Shown: one piece after another, positions 47,707 through 59,334 of the stretch
Position numbering within the stretch: the first letter of the stretch is position 1
Layout: every line of letters begins with the position of its first letter
Assembly (NCBI GenBank): GCA_004335835.1
Contig: RWJK01001006.1
Span: forward strand, 1 to 64,000
Reading direction: 5' to 3'
DNA length: 64,000 nt
Source of the DNA: Scenedesmus sp. ARA3
Lineage: Eukaryota; Chlorophyta; Chlorophyceae; Sphaeropleales; Scenedesmaceae
The notes under the pieces: model-generated
Seen by the model: the letters and a program-made list of their open reading frames with translations, nothing else
Database searches by the model: none
Told to the model about the DNA's origin: nothing
Position numbers and translations under genes: made by a program

Positions 47707-49834
47707 TCACAGTGACCAGTAGTTCACCTTGCTGCCCACTGCATCCCTCGCCTCTGCCTTGTTGGCAGCCATCCAGCTGAGCTCCTTCTGCAGCAGCTCA
47801 GCGCGCCGGTTGCTGTCAGGGTGTGTGCAGCCCAGGCCAGCAATGAGCGACTCAGCGCCACCCTTCCGTGAGCCCTCAGAGACACCTGCAATACAGCCGG
47901 CATTAACACCACTGTGGTGAGGAGTCTCGCATGTTGCAGGGACAAAAGGGCACCAGGGTGTGTGCAGCCCAGGCCGACGATGAGCGACTCGGCCCCACGT
48001 GGGGCAAGGGTGCACCCTTGCGAGAGCCCTCAGAGACACCTGCGTGGGTTTGCATGGGCTGCAGTTGCAGAACATCAGCATCAGAGGAACTGCATTAAAG
48101 CACGCATGCTGGGACAGTGCCCAAAGACAAAGGCGCAGACAAGCCCAGCAATTGCCAGAGCTACATGATGATCCTGACACCCTGTCACCAGCTTCGTATC
48201 AGAAGTACAACAACACATATGGCGGCACACGTACACATGCTGTAGGCGGCCGCTTTGCAAGCTGTGCTTGTCTACTGGATCTGCAAAAAGTCTTCATTTC
48301 AAGAGAACGCACTCGCAAGCAGCTTGAATGCCTCGGGCCCCTTTGCCGCATTAAACCCTGCCAGGGCCATCAGCTTAAGCCCTATCAGGTCTGCTTCAGT
48401 TTCTGCGCGCCGTGAGAAGGGCAGCTCCAGCAGCACGTTGGTGAGGCTGCGCAGCAGCTGCTCGCTCATCCAGGGCGGCAGCTGAGGCGGCGCATCTGGG
48501 TCTGCTGCTGGCTTGCCCTGAATATCGGGTAATAAGCAGCAAGAGCAGCAGCAGCAGCAGGAGCGGCGGCAGCAGCAGCAGCAGCAGCAGTGGTGTTGTT
48601 TGAGACCTAAAGAACCGTGTCACTCAAGAAGGGCAGCTCCAGCAGCACGTTGGTGAGGCTGCGCAGCAGCTGCTCACTCATCCACGGCGGCAGCTGAGGT
48701 GGCGCATCTGGGTCTGCGGCTGGCTTGCCCTGGTTTCCACATATGAGCGGAAGGAGCAGCAACAGCGGCAGCGGCGGCAGCAGCAGCAGCAGTGGATGGC
48801 TTTCTTGGAGCCCAATGTTCCCCAACATTTGCTAGCAGCTGTGTGGTGCACATCAACCGCACGCTGCAGCTGGGGAGGAGCCTCTGCACCTGCTGCTTGG
48901 ATGTCATGCAGGCGACTCGGCTTGCGCCCATGTTTTGCATCAACATCTCTACCTGTCTCGATTCACATTGTCGCAGCACTCTCACCTTCCGCTGCTGCAT
49001 CTGCTGCTGCTGCTGCTGCCGCGGGTCATAATGAATGGGCGGCAGGTCTGGCTTCGGCACTTCGGGGTAGTAACCAGCAGCAGATGCACCAGGCGGCACA
49101 TATCCGCTGCTACCCCAGGGCGCTGCAGCCCCGCTGCTGCTGCCAGCAGTAGCAGCAGCGTCGGTGACCAAGCGCGAGTGTGTGCGGTGGTACCCCCTTC
49201 GCATCCTCTCCAGCTCGAGCTCCTGCTGGCGCTGCTTTTGCTGCTGCTCATCTGGCCCTGCTCCCAGCATGACCTGCAGGCAGGCAGCAACCCCGATAAA
49301 CGGTCGGTGTTGTCGACGGGGCACTCATAACAACCGACTTTGGCGCCAGATGTGGTTGTTCAGCAAGATGCAGCTAATGCAGTGCAGCGCTGCTGCTGCT
49401 GCTGCCGCAGCTGGTGATCTGCCCAGTTTCAACTGCACAGCCTGCCTGCAATCGCTGGACAATGCAACTTAACATGACATAACATGAAATAACAAAACAT
49501 GACATAACATAACACGACGTAACAAACCCCACCCACCATGGCCATGCTGCTGACCATGCTGAGGGCTAGGCCCATGCCCATCTTCTCCGTGTTGTGGCGC
49601 GCCGGCGCGTAGCCAATCTCCCGGCCTATAACGTAACAAAACATACAACAATGTAACATGGCATAACATAACAAAACCACCCACCATAGCCATGCTGCTG
49701 ATCATGCTCAGGGCCAAGCCCATGCCCATCTTTTCTGTGTTGTGGCGCGCCAGCGCGTGGCCAATCTCGTGGCCCATCACCATGGCGAGCAGATCAGGGT
49801 CGCGCCGCAGCAGCTGCAGCAGTCCTTCGGCGGC

Positions 49835-49881
<47 letters not shown>

Positions 49882-50106
49882 TGAGAGTGTGGCCCATGAC
49901 GACTTTGAGACGGCACAGTCATCAGAGGCACGAAACGACAGGGATCTGCGCTTCAAGGGATCTGCTCTCCAAGCTGCAAACAAGGGCCCATGGTCTAAAG
50001 CTGTGTGTGCATGGCTACAGCAGGTTGCTGCTGGTCTTGCCTTGTACCCGCCCACTGCACTGCTGCACATACCTGTGTACACCACAATGTAGCCTCCAGG
50101 GAACCT

Positions 50107-50142
<36 letters not shown>

Positions 50143-51550
50143 CATGGCAAAACCAGGTGTCACTGCTGCAGGATCATGCAGTGATGGCAAGCATCACAAG
50201 GCCTTTGCAGGTGCTACTGCTGTTATACAGCTGCCAAGATGTACAGCGCTTGTCAGCAGCACCTTGTGCATGGGCAGGTGGGATTGCTGCCAAAGGTGTA
50301 CAGCAAAGCTGTCAGCAAGTCGCATGTTCAATCACAACAAGTGCAAGTAGCACATAAATATGTATAAGCCACTCACACAAAGGCATTCATGACTTGCTCC
50401 TTTACCACGCTCACGCTCCACTTGAAGTTGCGCAGGTGCTTCTGGTAACCCCCATCATGACCCTGCCCCAGCACATGCACTACCACTGGCACGATGCACG
50501 ACGCTGCATGCAAACACCAAGCCATAAAGCCACATGCAAGCTAGGTGCACCAGTGACAAAAGCGCACCTCTTCTGCAGCCGACACAAACCTATCGAATGA
50601 AAAACCAAACCACGCGCACAGCCACTCACACAAAGGCATTCATGACTTGCTCCTTGACCACGACAGTAACACTGAACTTGAAGTTGTGCAGGTGCTGCTG
50701 GTAGCTCCCACCATGGCCAGCAAGCTGCGTGCACAAAAACCAAAACCGCAATTTGACACCAGCATAGGCCACTCACACGAACGCGTTCATGACTTGCTCC
50801 TTGACCACGCTCACGCTCCACTTGAAATTGCGCAGGTGCTTCTGGTAGCCCCCGCCATGGCCCTGCCCCAGCACAGCAATGAGCCGCTGCGCCACACCCA
50901 CCACCAATGTGGTGTCTGGGTGTGAGGCGTCCAGCAGTGTGCCCTGCAGGCATGCAAGAAGTGCAGGAACAAGCGAAGTACTGATAAATTGTTTGTCGCG
51001 GCCAGCATCAATGTGGTGTCAGGGTGTGAGGCATCCAGCAGCGTGCCCTGCAGGTAAGCAAGAAGTACAGAAACAAGCGAAGTACTAATGCATCACTTGA
51101 CGCGGCCACCACCAATGTGGTGTCAGGGTGCGAGGCATCAAGCAGCGTGCCCTGCAGGTAAGCAAGAAGTACAGGAACAAGCGGGTTTGCTAATGAAGGT
51201 ACATTAGTCACGCCCAGCGCCATTGTGGTGTCAGGGTGAGAGGCGTCAGGCAGCGTGCCCTGCAGGAAATGCACGAAGTACAACCAACGGCAACTGTTGG
51301 TGGCTGAAGCGCAGCTGTAAGACAGCTAACTGGCGCTGCTCGATGAGGAAGGACTCGTAGAGCTTCTGCTACTGCTCAACAGAAGTGACTGTCTTTGCTT
51401 GCGTCACCAAATGGACACGATGTGTTCATCACACACCTTTTTGTGCTGCTCGATGAGGAAGGACTCGTACAGGTGTGCGCCCAGCACTGCTTCTGCCACT
51501 GACGGCATGAGGATGATGTGGCGGCGCTTGGTGAAGGGCACAAACCTAAT

Positions 51551-51593
<43 letters not shown>

Positions 51594-52436
51594 CGTAAAA
51601 CATGTTGCCACTGACAAAAGTGAGGAGAAGCCATGCTGCGGACAGAAGTATGCAGCAGCATAGCAGGAGTAGGTTCAAACCAGTAACCAATGCATTTGCG
51701 GGTGCCTGCATACACTGCGTGCAGCACAGCATGCTGTCTCTGAACCATTCGCACTGCACCACTATGAACTCCAGCAGCTGCAGTAACACCACACGTGCTG
51801 CACTGCAGTGCATGGTAATGCACACTCACTGTTCTGTCCTGCTGTAGAATCGACCTGCAGGCACAACTCACAACACCACAGAAAGTGGAAGACCGCCGCA
51901 GCTCTGCACACAAACGCACTCACTGTTCTGTCTTGCTGTAGATCCATCTGCAGGCCACATAGCCCACCACTATGCCCGGCAGTCCCAGCCTCAGGCCAGG
52001 CCCTGCTACTGCCGCCCCCAGCAGCCCAGCAAGGTTCCTGCAGGGTGAAGGCAGCAGCAGCAGCAGCAGCAGCAGCAGTACTGTCAGCAAGACAAAGGGC
52101 GCTTGCTGATTTGATTGTACACCAGGCATGACCAGCTGGTGTCTGGTGGCGAGCACTGTTGGTGAGGGTTTGCATGCACCGTCATGCATGCGCTACAACA
52201 GCATGAGCACAGCACAGCAACTGTTCTCCTGCGAAACGTACAATTGCACCACAGCACAGCAGTCTACTGTTGATTGGTGTGCTGCCACCCGCTGATGTAA
52301 GCTGGTGATTGCGTGTGGGTTGCTTGGCTGTGAGCTGCTTGGTGTAAGCAGGCTGCGTGACCTCACCTCCGGTTGAAGAAGGCCCTCAGCTTGCTGGGCT
52401 GGTTGAATGTTTTGTCCAGCACGTCGCCCACCGCCA

Positions 52437-52437
<1 letters not shown>
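47707..52437 (-). CDS. OMA1: OMA1-type M48 metallopeptidase (inner mitochondrial membrane)
   Basis: Nine exons in phase: 52437-52367, 52037-51924, 51545-51437, 50943-50777, 50104-50073, 49824-49685, 49273-48986, 48517-48313, 47885-47707; 434 residues. Order: short N-terminus; a membrane segment in exon 2 (LGLPGIVVGYVACRWIY); TKRRHIILMPSVAEAVLG; KWSVSVVKEQVMNAFVFPGG and YIVVYTG; the zinc motif HEIGHALARHN (HExxH); then a 96-residue Gln/Pro/Gly-rich insertion; then LPFSRRAETEADLIGLKLMA with the third zinc ligand; and GCTHPDSNRR near the end. OMA1 (known) is a stress-activated protease of the mitochondrial inner membrane that processes dynamin-like GTPases. The start gives no clear presequence, so an upstream exon may be missing. 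Nearly every exon has nearby partial copies, and four 3' splice sites abut CTG runs. Confidence 0.92.
47890..48060 (-). repeat. upstream copy of the OMA1 last-exon start
   Basis: Repeats the acceptor and the coding start SEGSRKG...GLGC.H with small insertions, 5' (in the gene) of the real last exon at 47885. Confidence 0.75.
48607..48735 (-). repeat. copy of the start of OMA1 exon 8
   Basis: Encodes GKPAADPDAPPQLPPWMSEQ and LLRSLTNVLLELPF almost identically to the real exon at 48517, then diverges before the conserved SRRAETEAD block. Lacking the zinc ligand and a donor, it is a pseudo-exon. Confidence 0.85.
49532..49625 (-). repeat. copy of OMA1 exon 6 with a destroyed zinc motif
   Basis: Reads REIGYAPARHNTEKMGMGLA where the real exon (49824-49685) reads HEIGHALARHNTEKMGMGLA. 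Both zinc-binding His are changed. It retains a good donor (ATG|GTGGGT). AT-rich 'acataacat' repeats flank the copy on both sides (49471-49525, 49630-49678). Confidence 0.85.
49837..49878 (-). repeat. (CTG)14 on the sense strand before the OMA1 exon 6 acceptor
   Basis: Forty-two bases of CAG on the plus strand. The sense strand runs (CTG)14, then ccgccgccgaag, then the exon at 49824. Confidence 0.9.
50108..50140 (-). repeat. (CTG)11 at the OMA1 exon 5 acceptor
   Basis: Runs directly into ctgcag and the 32-nt exon 5 (50104-50073); the repeat itself supplies the acceptor CAG. Confidence 0.92.
50380..50720 (-). repeat. two downstream copies of the OMA1 exon 4 end
   Basis: 50383-50470 and 50641-50720 repeat HLRNFKWSVSVVKEQVMNAF (second one altered) together with the donor GT|GTGAGTGG. 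The real exon end is at 50777. Both copies keep the reading frame and a strong donor. Confidence 0.85.
51005..51267 (-). repeat. three upstream copies of the OMA1 exon 4 start
   Basis: 51008-51054, 51101-51159 and 51210-51267 repeat the acceptor ctgcag and GTLLDASHPDTT (variants), spaced about 100 bp, each followed by 'aagcgaagtact' type intron sequence. The real exon starts at 50943. Confidence 0.85.
51554..51589 (-). repeat. (CTG)12 at the OMA1 exon 3 acceptor
   Basis: Sense (CTG)12 followed by cttattag and exon 3 at 51545. Confidence 0.9.
52052..52078 (-). repeat. (CTG)9 near the OMA1 exon 2 acceptor
   Basis: Sense (CTG)9 followed by ccttcaccctgcag and exon 2 at 52037. Confidence 0.9.
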
Positions 52438-52472
<35 letters not shown>

Positions 52473-53457
52473 GTGTCGTTGGGAAATGCTGCTTGTTGTG
52501 CTTGTTGCAGCTGTGCGCCTGTGCAGTGCTTCTGCACTGTGTTGGCTAGCAGGCGCAGTCCAAGGTGCTGTCACCACCTTGGGCAATGCTCGTATGCTTG
52601 CTTTGCAGCCCTGCACACAGGCATACATGGGATTGCCTTATAAACTTGAACGAATTATGCATGCTGATGCTATGGCTGAACCAGGATGCAGTTGTGCGGC
52701 TGCATGGATGGATGCAGCAACACAATATTGCAAATGATGCCTGCTGATGCTATTGCTGCTGTGGCATGCAACTGCAACGTGCGAGCCGCAGAGTGCGCAA
52801 ATGTGCATCTCCAACACTGTTGAATCTCAATGAACACTCTGTTGTTCGCAGGCTCTTGCCTGCTGCCCTTGTGCTGTCCTAGGGTTGCAGTTGATACTGG
52901 TCCGCTCGCTTTCGATCTTGCTCAGCAGCAAACTGATACTCAAAAGAGAACCGCTGCAGTTCGCTTGAACACGCAAGCCACGCTTGCAGCGAATGAATGA
53001 CAGTTGATAAGACCTCAACCAGGGCTTCTCACCTGGGTACGTACGGGTGCTTCGAGTACGTGGGGGGACTTAGTGCTTGCCACAAAGAACTGCACGAGAA
53101 CGTGTCGATCAAGAGTTCTCGATCGCGCCAGTACCTGCGTTGCGTGCGGAGTGTCTTCCATCTTTGCAATTGATTGTGCACTTTGTGTGTTCATCACGTC
53201 AAAACTTACAAGTTTAAAACTGAACTACTTAGGAGGGTGATTGAGGGATGTTGCAGTCAGAATTTGGTCATGCTAGGCTGTCAACAGGCGGGCGTGGCAA
53301 CAATGGTGCCAGGCAAGCAGTCAGCAGGGCATGGCAAGCTTCAAGCTAGGTTCAATTATACTCATGATGCTTATAGATTACCGTTTGACCTTTGAACAGG
53401 CGCTCTACGGCTCCCGCAGTCAGCCAGCCTGCTCTTGTACTGCTGAAGCCTCCAAGC
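52438..53457. promoter_or_regulatory. divergent intergenic region, OMA1 / STI1-like gene
   Basis: About 1 kb. A (GCT)11 run (52439-52471) abuts the OMA1 ATG. The part from 52990 to 53400 is AT-richer and non-repetitive. A missing 5' exon of either gene could lie here, but none is clear. Confidence 0.3.
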
Positions 53458-54621
53458 ATGCAGCAGCAGCCCAGGGGTCGGCCAGCAGCGCCGCGCATGT
53501 TTCCTAGGGATGCTGAGTTTGCCACAGCACAGCTGCAGTGAGTTTTGTGGGCAGCGGGCACGTAATCAACATGATGCCATCAGGACAGCTGAGTTGCCAG
53601 CTGCCTGCAGGCAGCCCTGATGCACCTTGCTGCACCATGCTTGCTGCTAGTGTGGATCATCCTGCAAGCCATTGTGGAAGTTTGCTCAAAGTCAGGCCAG
53701 GTTTTTGTTGTTTGACCGGGTCTGCCTCCATGGCTCTGTCTTGATTGCTGCTGCCGCCTGTGCACCGAGTTTTCTAGGTGCTGGCATGACATCTATGAAC
53801 CTGTCCTGCAATACAAGACACAGCCAAAACGTCTGACCAGCTCGCAACTTACTATTGCTTTTGCACAGCAACTGCTGCTGGCGCTGCTGTTGCGTCCATT
53901 GTCTGCAGGGGTTTGGTGGCAGAGCTCAGGGCAGACCCTGCACTGTCGCCACTGCTAGATGACCCCAAGGTAGCAGCAGCCATCAAAGACATTGCAGCCA
54001 ACCCAGCAGCTCTGCAGAAGCACGCCTCAAACGCAAAGGTGGGCTCGATGACAGCTGCAGCAGGCTTGGCGGACTGCAGGATGCCTGCGGCACATGTAGC
54101 TGCACAGGAGCGCCATATACAGCAGCTGCAGCTATTCCAGGGGCAACAGCAGCAATTCTGCTTGCACTGTACAAGAGTAATTATCATGCACAAGCACTGC
54201 CTATCTTGCCTCTGATGCAGGCAAATCTTTACAAGCACAGCGCCTGACATCATGTTACGCCACCTTTCAAACTTTATGCTGCTTCCAGGTCATGCGTGTG
54301 ATGCAGCGGCTCCTAGGGGAGCAGAACCTATCTTTCAACGAAGCAGCAGCCTTTCAGGAAGCAGGCACCAGCCCCACTCAGGTGCTGGCAGCAGTCTCTG
54401 CCGATAAGGAGCTTGCAGGACTGCTGGCAAACCCCACAGTACGCACCGCGCTTGCGCACATCCGCGCAAACCCTGATGCAGGGCTTAGGCGCTGGGGTTC
54501 AGAGCCGCTGGTGAGCAGGGCACTGGATTTGCTTGAGCAGGTGCTGGGGGATGGCGGCGGGGGCATGGGTGCTGTGGTTGACGTAGTGGCAGAAGAGGTG
54601 AAGCAGCAGCAGCGGCAATGA
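53458..54621 (+). CDS. small protein with two STI1/DP2-like domains
   Basis: Exons 53458-53537, 53909-54038 and 54289-54621, 180 residues; an upstream exon is possible because an acceptor (tttgaacag) precedes an open frame at 53400. Two similar 45-residue helical blocks are visible. One is LVAELRADPALSPLLDDP, then VAAAIKDIAANP and KVMRVMQRLLG. The other is VLAAVSADKELAGLLANP, then VRTALAHIRANP and LVSRALDLLEQVLG. This pattern (D-x-x-L-x-x-L-x-x-P ... I-x-x-N-P) is the STI1/DP2 domain of HIP, STI1/HOP, Tic40 and ubiquilins, which bind Hsp70 clients or Hsp90/Hsp70 partners. No TPR repeats or ubiquitin-like domain are present, so its partner is unknown. Confidence 0.72.
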
Positions 54622-57057
54622 CTATGCAGCTGCTTGGCGGACCTGAGGCCAGCAGCCTGCGCAGTATGGTGTGCATCTGCACGGCGTGTAAGAACTGAAG
54701 TGTACAGGTTGCACCAGTGTATGAGGGAGGGTGGCCGGTTGCGTGTCTGCAGCTTTTTTTGCGCCTGTCGCGCTTGCGCACAGGTTTAGCCACTGTAGGG
54801 GAAGCATCTGTGCATGTGTGTCTGTGTATCACATATGCACCAAGTGTATTACTATCGCGAAGACTATTGGGTAAGCGCGCCACCCAGCTGGCCGCTACCA
54901 AGAGGTGTTTGAACAAATAGGGTCTTTCATGTGCCGTGCTCTTGTGCAAGATGGTGCGGGCGTGCAGCAGCCTGCAAGCCCACACCTCTCAGCCGCAGGT
55001 GGCGAGTTCTCTTACTTTGTGTAGCTGTGTGCGCACCCGCCACTGCAAGCATCCCGCATAAGGCAGGCAGCATGTATCAGATGTTTACTGGGCTGACCAA
55101 CTTGAATTGAATTCTTGTAGGTGGCTTCATGCGTTGGCCTCAGCCCTGAGGAAAGGCCACTAGGCAAGTCAGACGTGCGGTGTTGACAAATGACATGACC
55201 ATCAGTGCATGTATATGCCTTGGCTCTCATCGCGCTTCTGCAGAGCGTCTGACAGCTGTGCATGATGGGTTTTGCACATGCTAACACCCAGTGAGGCGTG
55301 GCGATGATTTACAAGACATGTTGTGTCACTGTCCTCCTTTAGTCTAGGTCACGCATCCGTGGCGGTGACATTGCCAGCACAGCAGTAGGTCGTGTGACTG
55401 GCAAGATGACTGGTCTGTGTGGGTGCCAACTTGATGGCGCCGTCTTGTGGTGCACACATCGCTTGCACGTGCTGCTGACAGTGGTGTCGCAAGCAGGTGC
55501 TGGTGGTGCTGGTTTAAAGGCTGCGAATGGTTGCAGGCCAGCTGCCTGCCAGGACCGTTTGGCGTCTGCCAGTGATCCTGCTGGCCAACCAGGGCTGTAG
55601 TTTCCTGAGCTGGTCTGAGGCAAGCCTTACGCATATGGTCTATGGACAGCCAGCTACCTGTGTGCTGCTAGCCTCCCCAGGCGTGTGCTTCTTCTGTTTC
55701 CATCTGCAATCATGCAGTTGCTGCTTTTGGTGTTCAATTCAACATGGGCAAGGTCATGCAGTGGCAGTCTGGCAGGGCCCGCCAGGCACGCTACCAGCCT
55801 GAGGCCTGGCAAGCAGACCGTGCAGTTGCAGCACCGTCAGGCCCAGCCAAGCAACGGTGCATGGCACATTGTGTGTTGGTTTGTGATCCTTCGGGGACTC
55901 ACACATGGCTGTGATCGCCATATCATCCCGTGTGCTGTCAGTTGTGCCAGCATCAGATCTGCAGTTGCCTGAAGGTTGGGCACCCTCAGGGGCAGCAGCC
56001 TGCAGACTGCATAGCTCAACATATTGTTACCTTGGTCGAAACATCAATGAATCTGCTCAAAGACGCTATCTGAGAGCCTTGTGGTTTTCCAGCGAGTTCT
56101 CTCAGCTAGCAGCAATTACGAGTCTAGTCCTGTCCACCTGGCGCGGTGAGGTGATCCATGGGGGTGCACATGCTCAATGTGCCTTTGCAGTCAGATCACG
56201 GTGAAAACGGCTGCAGTTTTGTCTATTTTACGGGATCACTGAAAGAACTGTCAGTTTGCCAGGTCACCCCGAAGCCACCTTTCACACACTCTTACGAACT
56301 TAGCACCATTCCACTCACGAGCACAACTTACGCCCTCATTGTCAGACATTAAGTGCATTCTACGCATCGTGCGCGTGCAACCTCAGCATCAGCTCCTTCT
56401 TGGCGCAGCTCAATGAGCAGCACCGCTCTCCCTAGAAACCATCTTTTTAGTAAGCAAAAACCACCAGAGTATACCCGGTTTTTTACCTGTAGTAGTTCTC
56501 AACGCCAACAGCAGTGCTGTTAGTGCACACCGGCTCCATGGCTAGGTGCAGCAGGGCCAGCACGGAACTAAGGTGGTGACAGGGTAGCAGGTATGGTGAC
56601 GTTTGGCAGCAGCGATTTGTTTTCGTGCCTTCTGGCCTGCTGTTGAGGGCTGTGCTCAGACTGCCACTTCAGCAGCAGCAAAGGAATCAGGATGCAGCGC
56701 TGTGCCAGAGAAGTTTTGTACCTTGCTGATTTGCCTCCTTCGCCACGCCCATTACGTCACTATGTAGTTATAGTAACTAGATCTTTCAGTCTGTTGCAGC
56801 AGAAACCGTGCACCAGTTGTGTATGGCAGCACCGCAGGGTCAACACTTGACTGTCCTGCAAGTCCTGCAAGATGCTGCACATTCCCTACAGCAGCATCAT
56901 GCACACAACAGGCACAACCAACAGCCACCAGCGCCAGGTGCAACAGCATTTTACAACTCAGCTGAACATGAACCAAGACACCAGCAGGCACCAGCATGGG
57001 TATTCTGATCATTCGCCGCAGAGCATGCAAGCACGCACCTAATCCTGTTGCCGCCCG
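54622..57057. other. about 2.4 kb with no recognised gene
   Basis: Holds the STI1-like 3' UTR and the PDK 5' region. A frame at 55905-56204 (with LPEGWAPSG and YLGRNINESAQRRYL) is less repetitive than most, but has no known motif and no splice context that I can defend. Confidence 0.45.
54687..54691 (+). terminator. TGTAA polyadenylation signal of the STI1-like gene
   Basis: TGTAA 66 nt downstream of the stop at 54621. Confidence 0.55.
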
Positions 57058-59296
57058 TTGCTGCCGCCCCTGCAGTGCCAGCGGCCGCCCTCCGCAGCAG
57101 CAGCAGCGCCCGCCCTCGCCTGCATGGCCGCGCAACCCGTGTATAACGCAGCAATGTCGGCAGTATCGTCTGCTGCGCGACTCGCAGTGCGTGCCGCAGC
57201 AGCAGGCTCTTTGGGCCTCAATCAAGGCATCCGCCTGGCAGATACACAGGCGCGAGAAGTAGTGGACGACATCTTTGCACACGCACTGAAGAAACAGACC
57301 GGCGTCAGTTTGAAATACATGCTGGACTTTGGCAGCAGCCCTATTGAGCGGCAGCTGGTGCTGAGCAGCCAGTTCCTGCATAAGGAGCTGCCAGTGCGGC
57401 TGGCACACCGCGTGGCAGAGTTAGAGAACCTGCCATATGGGCTGTCCAGCAAGAGCTCGATCCTCAAGGTGAGCTGATCTTGGGGTTGTGTAAGCGTCTG
57501 TGTCGACATGCCACTTGCGTTGCTGCATATGGGTCAGAAGGGGCTCTCAGGAGCAGCGTGGTTGGTACTGCAGTGGCAATGGAGCCGCATACCGTGGTGT
57601 TTGACACACGGCCGGCTTGCAGGAAACTCCTGCATGCCCCTGCGCCTGAAACATTGTTGTAATTTGTATCAGTGCCCATCCTGCAACATGGCCAGCGCTT
57701 GGCCTCGCCTAGTTCAGCCGACTGTTAGCAGTCGCAGCAATGCTTAGGTAGCAGCGCTGCTGGCATCATGTTTCGCTGAGCAGCCGTACGTCATGTTCCC
57801 AGCAGCAGGGTTGCATCATCAGCGCAGAATGCACATCATTACCTGCACGTCAGCGCCTCAGCAACTCCTCTTGCACGTCCCATTAACTTAATTTGTGCAG
57901 GTGCGCGACTGGTACGTGGAGTCGTTCAAGGAGCTGCGCACCTTCCCGCACATCCGTGACGCAAACGACGAGCTCAAGTTCACGGAGCTGCTGCGCCACA
58001 TCTACCGGCGCCACGCCAACGTTGTGCCCGTGATGGCCAAGGTGAGGCTGCGTGTGTGATGTGTGTTTGCTGTTGACGTTTTCGGCGGCTGAGATGTTGC
58101 ACCTGCTTGAGTGGAGCAAGGCGCATGTGCGTGCCTTTATGTGCGTGTGGCTGAGTGTGCTGCGGCTGCAGCTGTCTGGTAGCAGTGCTGGTTGCAGTTG
58201 CCACATCTACCGGCGCCACGCCAACGTGGTGCCTGTGATGGCCAAGGTAGGTGCTGTAGGTGTCTGTATGTGTGCATGTGTGCGTATTGATCCCAGCAAT
58301 GATGTGCTGCTGCAGCTGCTTGGTGGGATGCATGTTTTCTAGGTGTAGTTCCTGGCCCGGCTCTTCTGCTTGTTCCCGCTGTCATGCTGTGTTTGGACCT
58401 TGTTGTTTTACAAATGACATGGTGTTTGCTCCTTCAGATGCGCTGCCTCTGCGATCATCACATGCAGGGTGTGGCTGAGCTCAAGCGCGAGCTGAGTGAG
58501 CGCGCGGTGCTGACTGAGATGCCAGAGATGCACCATTGCTTGATCCGCATGTAGCTTGACACGGCAACTGTGCCTGCCGCTGCCCTCCCCTGCAGTGCGC
58601 GGTACAGCTGCAGCGCTGCTTGATCCTGGCTTTCCTGTCTGCATTGTGTTCGTCATCAACACGGTCTTACGCCGTCATGCGTGCCCCGTGTTTGTGCTGC
58701 AGGGCGTGGCTGAGCTCAAGCGCGAGCTGAGTGAGCGCGCGGTGCTATCGGAGATCCACAAACCGCTCAGTCGGCACGTACTTTGTCACAGAACTGTGCC
58801 TGCCGCCAGCCTCTCCTGCAGGCGTCGTACAGCTGCAGCGCTGCGTCCTGTCTTCCCTGTCTGCTGTTCGTTTCTTTATAAGAGAATCATGCGTGCCCCA
58901 TGTTTGTGTTGCAGGGTGTGGCTGAGCTCAAGCGCGAGCTGAATGAGCGCGCGGTGCTGACCGAGATGCCGGAGATCCACCAGTTCCTGGACGGCTTCTA
59001 CCTCAGCCGCATCGGCATCCGCATCCTCATCGGTGAGTGAGATATGACTCCAAGCGTTAAGATGATGTAGCTGAAATGAGGGGTTTGGCTGCAGGGTTGC
59101 TGATGCGGCTTCTACCTCAGCCGCATTGGCATCCGCATGCTCATCGGTGAGATCATTCAGAAAATGTTCGCAGAAATGAGCTGTCGGTTAACTGGATGTA
59201 GCTGCATGGCAGGCTGCCAGCTGGTGTGATTGGGGTGTGAGCCGCCTGCGACAGTGCTGTGCAACGGTGACGCAGCAGCACCACTCTCACAACATC

Positions 59297-59334
<38 letters not shown>

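Noticed and set aside
49532..49625. A second HEIGH-type metallopeptidase exon
   Set aside because: The motif reads REIGY; both zinc-binding His are lost and there is no proper exon start, so it is a decayed copy of OMA1 exon 6.
51668..51685. ggttcaaacc, like a tRNA T-loop / B box
   Set aside because: No A box or foldable cloverleaf within 80 bp on either strand; it lies in an OMA1 intron.
55905..56204. Possible gene encoding LPEGWAPSG...YLGRNINESAQRRYL
   Set aside because: No recognised family, no supporting exons or poly(A) signal; kept only as a remark in the intergenic entry.
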